Positions 27,261 through 34,975 of a stretch of DNA of 64,000 bases are shown in pieces. The position numbers were made by a program, and so were the translations under genes. Each line of letters opens with the position of its first letter. Position 1 is the stretch's first letter. A model generated the notes under the pieces. That model worked only from the letters and a program-made list of their open reading frames with translations. It was not told the origin of the DNA and made no database searches. The stretch comes from Bifidobacterium sp. (GTDB lineage: Bacteria; Actinomycetota; Actinomycetes; Actinomycetales; Bifidobacteriaceae), in assembly GCF_022647885.1 (NCBI RefSeq), contig NZ_JALCLM010000001.1:620001-684000 (forward strand), written 5' to 3'.

Positions 27261-27680
27261 GTGGAAGCATTTTCGGATATCTCAGAGCCGATATTTATGG
27301 CTGTCGCCCGAATTATTGCCAACGGGATATTAACGGGGACATACCCTGCTGGGAGCCAGGTTCCCTCAACCACAGAGTTGGCAGCATTCTTCAAAATCAA
27401 TCCAATCACTGCTGGGCGAGCATTGAGCGAGTTAACAGACAGGGGGGTTCTTGAAAAACGTAGAGGCATAGGCACGTTTGCTACCACAGACGCAGTTGCC
27501 ATATTGCGAGCTGAGCGTATTCAGGAGCTCAATAGCACTCTGATTGATCCACTTATTCAGGATTCAAGACTGTTGGGCATTTCCCTTGAAGATCTTATTG
27601 CGACTATTCGCGAACGGGATGCGATTGTACAAACCAATCCCACCGCTATCGTGACACAGGAGAGGAATCATCATGACTAA
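27261..27680 (+). CDS. GntR-family regulator, YtrA subfamily
   Basis: This short (139-residue) regulator consists of a winged helix (about 8-75: PIFMAVARIIANGILTGTYPAG, then STTELAAFFKINPITAGRALSEL and GIGTFATT) plus a short helical dimerisation tail. This is the YtrA layout, which lacks a ligand domain. YtrA-type regulators usually repress the ABC transporter genes next to them. The GTG at 27261 follows GGAGGTG. An in-frame GTG at 27246 is possible but lacks a ribosome site. The stop overlaps the ATPase gene by eight bases, indicating one operon. Confidence 0.87.
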   Translation: MEAFSDISEPIFMAVARIIANGILTGTYPAGSQVPSTTELAAFFKINPITAGRALSELTDRGVLEKRRGIGTFATTDAVAILRAERIQELNSTLIDPLIQDSRLLGISLEDLIATIRERDAIVQTNPTAIVTQERNHHD

Positions 27681-28620
27681 GGACGACAACAGCACGGATG
27701 CTCGTGGAATAATGGTCTATGACTTGACTAAACGTTTTGATAAGCAAACAGCCTTGCAGCATGTCACAGTGAATTTTGAACCAGGGAGAATTCATGGTCT
27801 TCTGGGACGCAATGGTGCAGGGAAGACAACGTTGATGTCAATTATTTGTAACCACAGCTTTGCTTCATCAGGCAATGTGTATATAGACGGGCAAAATCCA
27901 GCTGAAAATGCCAATATCCTCTCTACAACCTGCTTTGTTCATGAGAATCAGCGATGGCATGATGTCTATACCGCTGGTATGATTCTTCGCTCGGCGCAGC
28001 GCTTCTACCCCGATTGGGATGTGTTGCTCTGCCAAAGGTTGGTACGCAGACTTGACCTTCCTTTGACTGTCAGAGCGGGCAAGCTATCTCGAGGGCAGCG
28101 TTCTGCTCTGGCAGTGACCATTGCACTTTCTTCTGGTGCGCCATACACCTTTTTGGATGAACCGTATCTCGGTATGGATGCGACGGCGCGTGGGGTGCTA
28201 TATGAGGAATTAGCAGTGACGCAGGCAGAAAATCCGCGAACATTTCTGATGTCGAGCCACCTGATTGATGAGTGCGCGAATCTGTTGGAAAAGGTGACAA
28301 TCCTGCATCACGGTTGTGTGGTCGAAGCTGCTGATGTCGACGAGGCTACCACTAACTCTTGGGTATTTACGGGGCCAACAGAGCTTGCAGAACACCATCT
28401 CAGAGAGATGGAAATTCTGTCTACCTCCACAATGGGGGCAGTAAGTTCAATGGTATTTCGAGGGCAGTTAGACGAAGATCGCCGTCACATACTTCAAGCT
28501 GTCAGTATGGCCGAATTGCGGCATGCAACGTTACAGGAGCTGGTTTCGGCGGTTGGCGCGGTTGAAACGGAGAACAATGTGCAGCATGACGCACAAGAAT
28601 TATTAGGAGGATCACGATGA
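27673..28620 (+). CDS. ABC transporter ATPase of the GntR operon
   Basis: This 315-residue ATPase has Walker A GRNGAGKTT (about residues 46-54), signature LSRGQRSAL in place of LSGGQ, Walker B YTFLDEPYLGMD and an SSHLIDE H-loop. The fold and the C-terminal extension are those of drug/lantibiotic-type exporters with a separate permease. GGAGAGGAATC precedes the start. The next gene overlaps by four bases (ATGA) and encodes the membrane partner. Cargo is unknown. YtrA-linked exporters often respond to cell-wall stress or peptides. Confidence 0.88.
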   Translation: MTKDDNSTDARGIMVYDLTKRFDKQTALQHVTVNFEPGRIHGLLGRNGAGKTTLMSIICNHSFASSGNVYIDGQNPAENANILSTTCFVHENQRWHDVYTAGMILRSAQRFYPDWDVLLCQRLVRRLDLPLTVRAGKLSRGQRSALAVTIALSSGAPYTFLDEPYLGMDATARGVLYEELAVTQAENPRTFLMSSHLIDECANLLEKVTILHHGCVVEAADVDEATTNSWVFTGPTELAEHHLREMEILSTSTMGAVSSMVFRGQLDEDRRHILQAVSMAELRHATLQELVSAVGAVETENNVQHDAQELLGGSR

Positions 28621-29390
28621 CTAATACATTTGCCTCAGTGCGCCACTACGATCGCGATGGACAACGTAAGCGTCATAATATTCTTGCGATTCTTGGGCAA
28701 TATCTGACTGAAAAACAGTATTCTTTGCTGATACCTATTGAGATACTCACTCTGTATTGGGTGATCAGTGCCATTATCGTATTGCTGTTAGGAATTAAAG
28801 CAGGGCTGCCACTACCAGCGGGTATGCAAAGTGATAATGCGAGTGGGAATATGGGGGGTATCATTTGCTTTCCCGCTTTCCTGATTGTTGCTGGTGCATT
28901 GTGTGTCAATCGGCAATTTAATGCAGCTTTAGCCTTTGGATCAACCCGTCGAGATTTCTGGCTCGGAACAATGCTTGGATTCCTTACTACTTCCGCAACT
29001 ATTGGAGTATTTACCATGTTTGGACTTGCATTGGAACAATTGACCAATCACTGGTGGTTCGGGGTTCACGCGTTTGATGTGACAGTGTTGGGATCAGGCA
29101 ATTATGCTATCGCGTTCGTTACGATGTTTATTTTGTCGCTGATAGCCCTCCTCATAGGAGCGACTTATGGCACGGTATTGCGTTCTTTTGGTGCAAAAAT
29201 TCTGACTATTGCCATTATTGCCACTGTGGTGGTTCTTTTGGGACTTCTTGCCGTGTTTATATGGCAGAGTACAGCGTTCATAAGCTTTTTCGCGCCTAAA
29301 GGCTATTGGGCGATAGCTGCAGTACTTGCTGTGGTGTGCGTAGTTATGGCAACAGTTGGATATATTGTCAACCAACGAGCGACTGTGTGA
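28617..29390 (+). CDS. Membrane subunit of the GntR-linked ABC transporter
   Basis: This 257-residue protein has about six membrane segments (from about residue 40: LLIPIEILTLYWVISAIIVL; the last near 230-250) and a basic N-terminus. No enzymatic motif is visible. Translational coupling to the ATPase gene identifies it as the permease half. It resembles ABC-2-like permeases only in general layout, so the family assignment is loose. Confidence 0.75.
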   Translation: MTNTFASVRHYDRDGQRKRHNILAILGQYLTEKQYSLLIPIEILTLYWVISAIIVLLLGIKAGLPLPAGMQSDNASGNMGGIICFPAFLIVAGALCVNRQFNAALAFGSTRRDFWLGTMLGFLTTSATIGVFTMFGLALEQLTNHWWFGVHAFDVTVLGSGNYAIAFVTMFILSLIALLIGATYGTVLRSFGAKILTIAIIATVVVLLGLLAVFIWQSTAFISFFAPKGYWAIAAVLAVVCVVMATVGYIVNQRATV

Positions 29391-29419
29391 GATCTAGCAA
29401 GTGAGTAATCGGTGACCCG

Positions 29420-29455
29420 CCATGGGGTGGAGTGTGACGCTACTGCTCCCCATGG
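29420..29455. terminator. Convergent hairpin
   Basis: CCATGGGG (29420-29427) and CCCCATGG (29448-29455) form an 8-pair stem between the converging permease and nitrilase-fold genes. Confidence 0.5.
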
Positions 29456-29477
29456 TGTTGACGCTTTATGCGGATTG

Positions 29478-30281
29478 TCACAGATCAATTCCAGGAACTT
29501 CGTTCTCAAGAACTCTAAAAATTGAGCGGTATCGTGTGATATCTGATGTGGGTATGTCTACAAGCTCTATGGCGTTGCCGCGTCCCAGACGCGATAAACA
29601 CTTACCGTCCGGCGCCCAAACCAGACTGCTCCCTATGCCACTCGGCTGATTGCTGGGAACCGTATTCCCTATTGTTGAAGGATCAGGCTGTCCTACTGCG
29701 ACGATAAAGCAACACGAATCTAAAGCGCGGGCTCTGCTGAGTGTTTCCCACTGTTCAGCCTTCAAATCACCATCGGCCCATGATGCAGCAACCACAATAA
29801 TATCTGCACCATTTCGCGCTTGTGTGCAGAACATTGAAGGGAAACGCAAATCATAGCAAATCGCACAACCAATACCCATGTATGGTTTTGGCACAGTAGT
29901 CCCTGGTTGTATTGTGTCGATTTCCCTATAGCCGAGAGCATTGAAGCCATGAATCTTGTCATAGCAGTGCACAAGTCCATGTTCATTAACAAAAAACAGG
30001 GTGTTCTTTACGCGCGCATCATTGCCGTCAGCCGGTCGGAATCCTCCCGCTATAACTACAGCGTGGGAGATTAGTGCGGCCTGTTGCAATCCGTGTACAA
30101 AGGCTGTCGATTGTGCGCAGGCCTCTTGAAGATCACCTCCAAATGCTAATTGCGTGGCTTCGGGGAAGACCAGCACATCGCAATTCTTGCTCTTGCACTG
30201 ATTGGCAGCTCGTATCACCATCTCAATATTGTGGTTCAGATTTGTGGTGGAACTACCGAGTTGGCATAAGGCGATTCTCAA
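29478..30281 (-). CDS. Carbon-nitrogen hydrolase (nitrilase superfamily)
   Basis: This 267-residue amidohydrolase shows the catalytic Glu-Lys-Cys triad: E41 in VFPEATQ, K109 in YDKIHGF and C142 in GCAICYDLRFP. The IHGFNALGYRE and ICYDLRFPSMF blocks place it near the omega-amidase/NIT branch, so a small omega-amide or repaired metabolite such as deaminated glutathione is plausible. The start is a TTG at 30281 with AAGGAGAAC just upstream, so the unusual codon is well supported. It stands alone, with a gap of about 290 bases upstream that holds only a hairpin for the next gene. Confidence 0.87.
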   Translation of the reverse strand: MRIALCQLGSSTTNLNHNIEMVIRAANQCKSKNCDVLVFPEATQLAFGGDLQEACAQSTAFVHGLQQAALISHAVVIAGGFRPADGNDARVKNTLFFVNEHGLVHCYDKIHGFNALGYREIDTIQPGTTVPKPYMGIGCAICYDLRFPSMFCTQARNGADIIVVAASWADGDLKAEQWETLSRARALDSCCFIVAVGQPDPSTIGNTVPSNQPSGIGSSLVWAPDGKCLSRLGRGNAIELVDIPTSDITRYRSIFRVLENEVPGIDL

Positions 30282-30492
30282 TTGTTCTCCTTCATTGTGT
30301 AACTCACAACTTGTAATATCGCGAATGGTACAAACAGCTAAGTGTGTCAGGTTACTGGTAATAATTCAGCATCCCACAGCAACCGACAAAGCTCGATGGA
30401 GTATCTCACCGTTGTTGGAATAGACTTTACTGGCAATCATGCTTCATTAATTGCGACGAAGAAGAATAGGGCAGTGTAGTGACTGAGAACAA

Positions 30493-30539
30493 CGAATGCC
30501 GCAAGCCTTGAGTGAGAAACTCTAGGTTTGCGGCATTCG
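30493..30539 (-). terminator. Terminator hairpin of the FucP-family gene
   Basis: CGAATGCCGCAA (30493-30504) pairs perfectly with TTGCGGCATTCG (30528-30539), and an inner CCT/AGG plus GAGT/ACTC pairing lengthens the stem. It lies 35 bases past the symporter stop. Confidence 0.7.
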
Positions 30540-30573
30540 CTGCATCTAGTAACAGTACTTGTCGGATTGTCTA

Positions 30574-31911
30574 CTACTTTGCCAACGCAGCTTCTTTTTT
30601 CTGCTGCGGGGTTAAGGTATCGTGCTTCATTTCTGTCCAGAAGTACCAAGAGACCGCTAGTAATTCAATCGCGGGAAGAATGAAGGAGAATTGCATTGAG
30701 CTTGCATCTGACAGTGCCCCCTGAAGAGCTGGCAAAACTGCACCACCCACAATGGCCATCACGATAATCGCTCCTGCAGTTTCGGTGTAGCGCCTATCTT
30801 TGACTGTTTCCAAAGTGCGCGAATAGATTGTTGGCCAGCCAGGTCCGAGGAAGAAGCTAACTCCAACTGCGAGCCACACGGCAATAATGTTATGAATGAA
30901 CACCGTTCCAAGCAGCATCAGGGTACCTAAAACTAGGTATGTTGCCAGCACTCGTGTTTCCCTGAACTTGGATAGTAAATAGCTGCCGAAGAAACGGCCA
31001 ACAAAGAAGAATCCATAACTCCACAACATGAAGTTCGAGGCATCACGGTCGCTGAAGGATGGGAACATATTCAGTGCGAGTCGCATCGTGAATGACCATA
31101 TGCCCGTTTGCGCACCAATATAGATGAACTGTGTAAGGATACCTCGTTTATATCTGTTGTTCTTTGCTAGATAGATGAGGGTTTCTTTCAAGCTTGCTGA
31201 GGCAACTTTGCCTTCGGTAGTTTTTGGCCGTCCGGTTGGGAATTTGGTGACTACGAACAGGATGATGAGCACACCAAGTGCAATTAGTACATACTTGTAC
31301 GGTGATAGCGTTCTACTCAGCTGCGCGGTTCCGTAAGCTTTGGCTGCGGCCTGTGACAGACCAGACATTTCAGTTTTCAGATTTGTATCTTGGAAAACGA
31401 GATATTTGCCTAGCAGTATGCCAACGATCAGGCCGAGAGCGTTCATGGTCTGTGAAATATTGAGTCGTAAGGTTCCTAAACGTTTCGGGCCAAGCAGAGT
31501 GGCATAAGTGTCACCTGATGTTTCCAAGAAACTTAAACCTATTGCCTCAATGAAAATGGCGAAGAGGAATATGCCGTAGGTCGCGAATTGGGATGCTGGG
31601 AAGAACATCAAGCATCCGAGTGCAAACAGTGACAGACCAGCGATGATGCCTGCTTTGTAACTAGTTTTCTTGATAAACAAAGAAGCAGGAATAGCAATGA
31701 TGAAATAACCACCGTAGAAGGCGCTCTGCACGAATGCAGTTGCTAGATCGCTGAGGTCAAAGACGGCTTTGAACTGAGTGATCAGTATGTCATTAAGACT
31801 CGATGAAACTGCCCAAATGGCAAATAGTATTGAGACGAGGACGAATTGCAGAATTGGTGTGCGGTTGAGATAGCCGTCTGACTGCTCTACCCAGCGTTGT
31901 TTTGTTGACAC
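30574..31911 (-). CDS. FucP-family sugar:proton symporter (MFS)
   Basis: This 445-residue transporter with twelve predicted membrane helices belongs to the FucP/GluP group of the major facilitator superfamily. The acidic residues needed for sugar-coupled proton transport in FucP have counterparts in LNDILITQF (helix 1) and in GLSFLETSGDTYATLLGP (helix 4). Ligand choice within the family ranges over fucose, glucose, galactose and others, so the sugar is open. The GTG at 31911 is proposed because GGGGG precedes it by five bases; a TTG at 31923 would be upstream of that site. It lies directly downstream of a VOC protein gene, probably co-transcribed with it. Confidence 0.88.
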   Translation of the reverse strand: MSTKQRWVEQSDGYLNRTPILQFVLVSILFAIWAVSSSLNDILITQFKAVFDLSDLATAFVQSAFYGGYFIIAIPASLFIKKTSYKAGIIAGLSLFALGCLMFFPASQFATYGIFLFAIFIEAIGLSFLETSGDTYATLLGPKRLGTLRLNISQTMNALGLIVGILLGKYLVFQDTNLKTEMSGLSQAAAKAYGTAQLSRTLSPYKYVLIALGVLIILFVVTKFPTGRPKTTEGKVASASLKETLIYLAKNNRYKRGILTQFIYIGAQTGIWSFTMRLALNMFPSFSDRDASNFMLWSYGFFFVGRFFGSYLLSKFRETRVLATYLVLGTLMLLGTVFIHNIIAVWLAVGVSFFLGPGWPTIYSRTLETVKDRRYTETAGAIIVMAIVGGAVLPALQGALSDASSMQFSFILPAIELLAVSWYFWTEMKHDTLTPQQKKEAALAK

Positions 31912-31979
31912 TACTTCCCCCAAAGTTTTCGGTGTCTTGATGATGCTCTAATAACGGTGAACTACAGAATCTCGATACA

Positions 31980-32369
31980 TTACAGAATCTGGCAGAACTC
32001 GATAGTTTCTCCGTTTGGCCCAAGCACGTTGAAGTAGGCAATGCCATTATCCCAGAATGAAGGAATGTGTTGGATTGAACCTTCGACAAAGTTGAGATTC
32101 AATTCTTTGGCAGCTTCAAATGCCTTGTCGATATCGGTGGTATTTAATGCAAAATGGTTAATTGCGCCTGCTGCATTGGGCGTCGAATCCACTGTCCAAA
32201 CTTCAAGAGTAAGATTCCCAAATCTCAGAAATGCACATGTGCTGCTGCCATTGGGGAATTTGCCGGCTACCTCGAACCCCAAAGTTTGGTAATAAGCAAT
32301 TGTTTCATCCAGTTTGGTGGTTGGAATACCAACGTGTTGGATGCCTGTGATGTATTCGGTTAGATTCAT
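31980..32369 (-). CDS. VOC-superfamily metalloprotein (glyoxalase-like), copy 2
   Basis: This 129-residue paralogue of the protein at 16234 keeps all four metal positions (His in QHVGIPTTK, Glu in LTLEVWTV, His in INHFALN, Glu in TIEFCQ) and the motif IPSFWDNGI. It precedes the FucP-type symporter on the same strand by 69 bases, so both probably form one transcript. Two direct copies of CGTTAA (32392 and 32401) lie in its upstream region and could be a regulator site. An isomerase or epimerase acting on an imported sugar derivative is a reasonable guess. Confidence 0.8.
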   Translation of the reverse strand: MNLTEYITGIQHVGIPTTKLDETIAYYQTLGFEVAGKFPNGSSTCAFLRFGNLTLEVWTVDSTPNAAGAINHFALNTTDIDKAFEAAKELNLNFVEGSIQHIPSFWDNGIAYFNVLGPNGETIEFCQIL

Positions 32370-32532
32370 GACGTCTCCATTGTCCGTACTACGTTAACCT
32401 CGTTAATATAATATCACTGTTAAGACATGTTGATTTTTTTACTCATTTTTGTTGTGGCAGTAAACGTCAACGGCGATTCTTTTGACGCAATTTCGTGTGT
32501 ATGAATGCTGACTTACACGAGAAAATTCGAGC

Positions 32533-32583
32533 TTGACAGCAAAAGCTAATATCCGTATCTTATAAGCTATGACTATTAGCTTT
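32533..32583 (+). promoter_or_regulatory. Leaderless promoter overlapped by a nested palindrome
   Basis: TTGACA (32533-32538) and TATCTT (32556-32561) are 17 bases apart, so transcription would begin at or next to the ATG at 32569. AAAGCTAATA (32542-32551) and TATTAGCTTT (32574-32583) are perfect arms centred at 32562.5. The palindrome CTTATAAG (32559-32566) has exactly the same centre. A TetR gene in the operon is the obvious candidate binder. Confidence 0.7.
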
Positions 32584-33378
32584 ATGTCAATGAATAACAG
32601 ATCTCTCGCTGTGGAAATTCACGGCAGTGGGCCGCTTGTCGTATGCTCACCAGCGATGGGAGACACGCGTGATGCATTCGATCCACTAGCTCAATATTTG
32701 ACTGCGCATGGATTTCGCGTTGCACAGATTGATCTGCGTGGACATGGCGATAGTGATGCTGATTTTCCGAAGTACGGAGACGAAGCTACCGCTAATGATT
32801 TGCTTGCCGTAATAGACCAATATGGTGATGGACATGCTTATGTAGTTGGTGCGTCGATGAGCGCAGCAGCTGCGGTTATCGCTGCAGGAAAAAGACCTGA
32901 CGCAATTGCAGGAATGGTTCTCGTTACGCCATTTTTACGTGGTGATGGAGCTATCTCGAGGGTGGCATCGAGCTGCGCGCTTGCCCGCCCATGGGGCCCG
33001 TATGTTTGGCAAGCATATTCGAGCAAACTCTGGCCTGGGCTCGGGGATGAAGCTAAGGTACGCGCGGCTCATGCCACTAGGCTGCTTACTAGGTCAAGAT
33101 ATTGGAGGGCGTTTACGCGCACTACGAAAACCGATCATAGTGTTGTTGAGCCTTGGTTCTCACGGATTAACTCACCTTCACTGATTGTCATGGGTACTGC
33201 GGACCCTGATTGGAAAAGTCCCAGCGATGAAGCACGGTGGGCCGCAGAAAAACTGAATAGTCAGATACTGTTGGTCCCAGGAGCTGGTCATGCCCCGATG
33301 CTGGAGTCCCCTGAGATAGTGTCTCCACGAATCGTCGGATTTCTCAAAGGATTGTCAAATGCCACGCGCAGGTCTTAA
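32569..33378 (+). CDS. Alpha/beta-hydrolase fold protein
   Basis: This 269-residue protein has the alpha/beta-hydrolase order: oxyanion region near VVCSPAMGD, strand IDLRGHGDS, nucleophile elbow GASMS (S96), acid in MGTADPDWK and histidine in GAGHAPMLE. The elbow departs from GxSxG because the last glycine is serine (S98). The substrate is unknown; esters or lactones are usual for this group. The start sits at the predicted transcription start, so the mRNA is likely leaderless. Its 3' end overlaps the TetR gene by 20 bases, so the pair is co-expressed and the TetR protein probably senses the hydrolase substrate. Confidence 0.85.
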   Translation: MTISFMSMNNRSLAVEIHGSGPLVVCSPAMGDTRDAFDPLAQYLTAHGFRVAQIDLRGHGDSDADFPKYGDEATANDLLAVIDQYGDGHAYVVGASMSAAAAVIAAGKRPDAIAGMVLVTPFLRGDGAISRVASSCALARPWGPYVWQAYSSKLWPGLGDEAKVRAAHATRLLTRSRYWRAFTRTTKTDHSVVEPWFSRINSPSLIVMGTADPDWKSPSDEARWAAEKLNSQILLVPGAGHAPMLESPEIVSPRIVGFLKGLSNATRRS

Positions 33379-33922
33379 CACAACGGTCATTGTTGAAAGA
33401 GCGAGCGAGATAATCGATGCTGAAGGGATTGAGCACCTTACTTTGGCGCGGCTCGCATCTGATTTTCATGTTGCGCCTCCGAGCTTGTATAAGCACGTGA
33501 AAGGAAGCTCTGACCTACTAAACCTGGTCGCGACGCAGGCGACTAGTGATTTAGCTGCACGCATCAACCTAGCTATACGAGGCCTGTATGGAAAACAAGC
33601 GCTTGTTGCTCTGTGCAATTCATATCGATCATTTGCCAGTACGCGTCCTGGTTGTTATCAGCTGACTCAGCAATCACGCGATTATGAGCCTTGGAAAGAA
33701 GCAGCCAATGAAGTGATTGCGGTCGTGGTCGCGGCGCTTCATAGCTATGGCATCAATGAGCAAGACATCAGTCACATTCGATTTGCCAGGTCAGTATTAC
33801 ATGGCTTTGTGTCGCTGGAACTTGATGGAGGCTTTGCACTGCCTAATTCAATCGATGAGAGTTTCGAGCTGCTGATTGAGCAACTAGATGCCTCATTTCA
33901 TAGAGTCCCTTCTGGGCAATGA
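33359..33922 (+). CDS. TetR-family regulator with WHG-type C-terminal domain
   Basis: This 187-residue regulator has its helix-turn-helix at about 12-58 (ASEIIDAEGIEHLTLARLAS, then VAPPSLYKHVKG). The C-terminal part includes HGFVSLELDGGFALP, typical of the TetR_C_33/WHG group. The gene overlaps the hydrolase gene, whose promoter carries a large palindrome, which suggests autorepression of the pair. The ligand is unknown. Confidence 0.85.
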   Translation: MPRAGLNTTVIVERASEIIDAEGIEHLTLARLASDFHVAPPSLYKHVKGSSDLLNLVATQATSDLAARINLAIRGLYGKQALVALCNSYRSFASTRPGCYQLTQQSRDYEPWKEAANEVIAVVVAALHSYGINEQDISHIRFARSVLHGFVSLELDGGFALPNSIDESFELLIEQLDASFHRVPSGQ

Positions 33923-34058
33923 TAAACGTTTAACCATTGCTTATTGGCAAAAGGGTTGTTAACAAGGTGTTCAACGGAGGTGTTATCGCAGTCTCATGTG
34001 CCTTGTTGAATGATTTAGGAACCTTGCGGTATCGTCTCGGGCAAAGCTATACATAAAT

Positions 34059-34157
34059 ATGGCGGGCAGAGATATTGATGACTATTACAACTGGCTGCTC
34101 AAACACGAGGGACATATGGTGTGCCTGTGTTTTAATCTGAGTCGATCGCGGAGATGA
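34059..34157 (+). pseudogene. Short coding-like fragment, possibly a gene remnant
   Basis: The 32-codon frame reads MAGRDIDDYYNWLLKHEGH and then becomes basic and uncharacteristic. The first 19 residues look protein-like, while the rest does not. TATACA lies just ahead of the ATG. It may be the truncated start of a phage or plasmid gene, or chance. I do not recognise the family. Confidence 0.25.
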
Positions 34158-34209
34158 TCGTTTGGGAGTCAACGGAAAAGAATCCGAGAAGTGGTGATCT
34201 CATAACTAT

Positions 34210-34230
34210 ATTAAATATTAAATATTAAAT
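34210..34230. repeat. Three tandem ATTAAAT units
   Basis: Three exact 7-base units run directly into an ATG that opens a 17-codon frame (34231-34284, METLRIEEVLELLLSSD). No ribosome site is present. Confidence 0.7.
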
Positions 34231-34375
34231 ATGGAGACTCTGCGCATCGAAGAAGTTCTCGAGCTTCTGTTGTCCTCTGACTGAGTGTGTATTGCCACTG
34301 AACGAATTTATACCAGAGCATACGAGCGTAAGAAGAGCCGGGCCCAATAACAAGCATCTCTGATTACCTATAATC

Positions 34376-34410
34376 TAAAAAAGGCTGAGACTCCATAGAG
34401 CCTCAGCCTT
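34376..34410 (-). terminator. Intrinsic terminator of the initiator tRNA gene
   Basis: AAGGCTGAG (34381-34389) and CTCAGCCTT (34402-34410) form a 9-pair stem. On the minus strand it runs into a tract of six T. It lies 7 bases beyond the tRNA 3' end. Confidence 0.85.
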
Positions 34411-34416
34411 AACCAG

Positions 34417-34490
34417 TAGCGGGGTCAGGATTTGAACCTGAGACCTCTGGGTTATGAGCCCAGCGAGCTACCGAACTGCTCCACCCCGCG
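34417..34490 (-). tRNA. Initiator tRNA-Met (CAT)
   Basis: Read on the minus strand the gene begins CGCGGGGTGG and folds into a full cloverleaf with anticodon loop CTCATAA. The unpaired first base (C1 opposite T72) and three consecutive G-C pairs in the anticodon stem (CTGGG/CCCAG) mark it as an initiator. The 3' CCA is not encoded. A terminator follows directly. Confidence 0.93.
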
Positions 34491-34975
34491 TCGGCTGCCT
34501 TGCGACAGCTCTATCTACTTTAGGGGTGAAGCTGAGAATGTCAAACCGGTGTGGCGCACTTTGCTGGTAGAGGAAGAGGAGTCGTGCTGGAAACAATCAG
34601 CAAGATATGTAATTCTTTGCAGATTGTTGCAATAGTCATATGAGTTTTCGCACAGATAGAAAAAGCTGAAGATACATAAGACTCCTACATATAAGTGGTA
34701 CAGGAACAAATGATCTGTGCTCAGTTTTGTGCTCAGCATAGTGCGCGATTAAGAAGCTCCTACAAGAATGTCAGCGCATATTTCTAACTGTTAGGGTTTT
34801 CTCCTATCCGGATTCATTTCACCTCTCTACTTGATTTCTCGCGCCCAATGCCAGCCACTCCTAGACTTGAACCTTCTTCTCAAATCGAGCTATTACTCAT
34901 ATCTGCAGCAGCTCATAAACACAGCTAATAGCGAGAGGCCTGTACCTCACAGCGAAGCTTGCAATAATGGTGAGT
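34491..34975. other. Non-coding region between tRNA-Met and metA
   Basis: On the minus strand TTGACA (34544-34539) and TAAAGT (34522-34517), 16 bases apart, form the likely tRNA promoter. I found no gene, no recognisable SAM or T-box element and no clear metA promoter in the remaining 430 bases. Confidence 0.5.

Larger units (their letters stand above)
33923..34375. other. Gene-free stretch with possible small fragments
   Basis: No full gene is visible in these 450 bases between the TetR gene and the tRNA terminator. A 32-codon frame at 34059, three tandem ATTAAAT units and a 17-codon frame at 34231 are the only features. The local base composition is richer in A+T around 34200-34230. Confidence 0.5.

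Noticed and set aside
34376-34410. Riboswitch next to metA
   Set aside because: The hairpin is the tRNA terminator on the other strand; no SAM or T-box features were found before metA.
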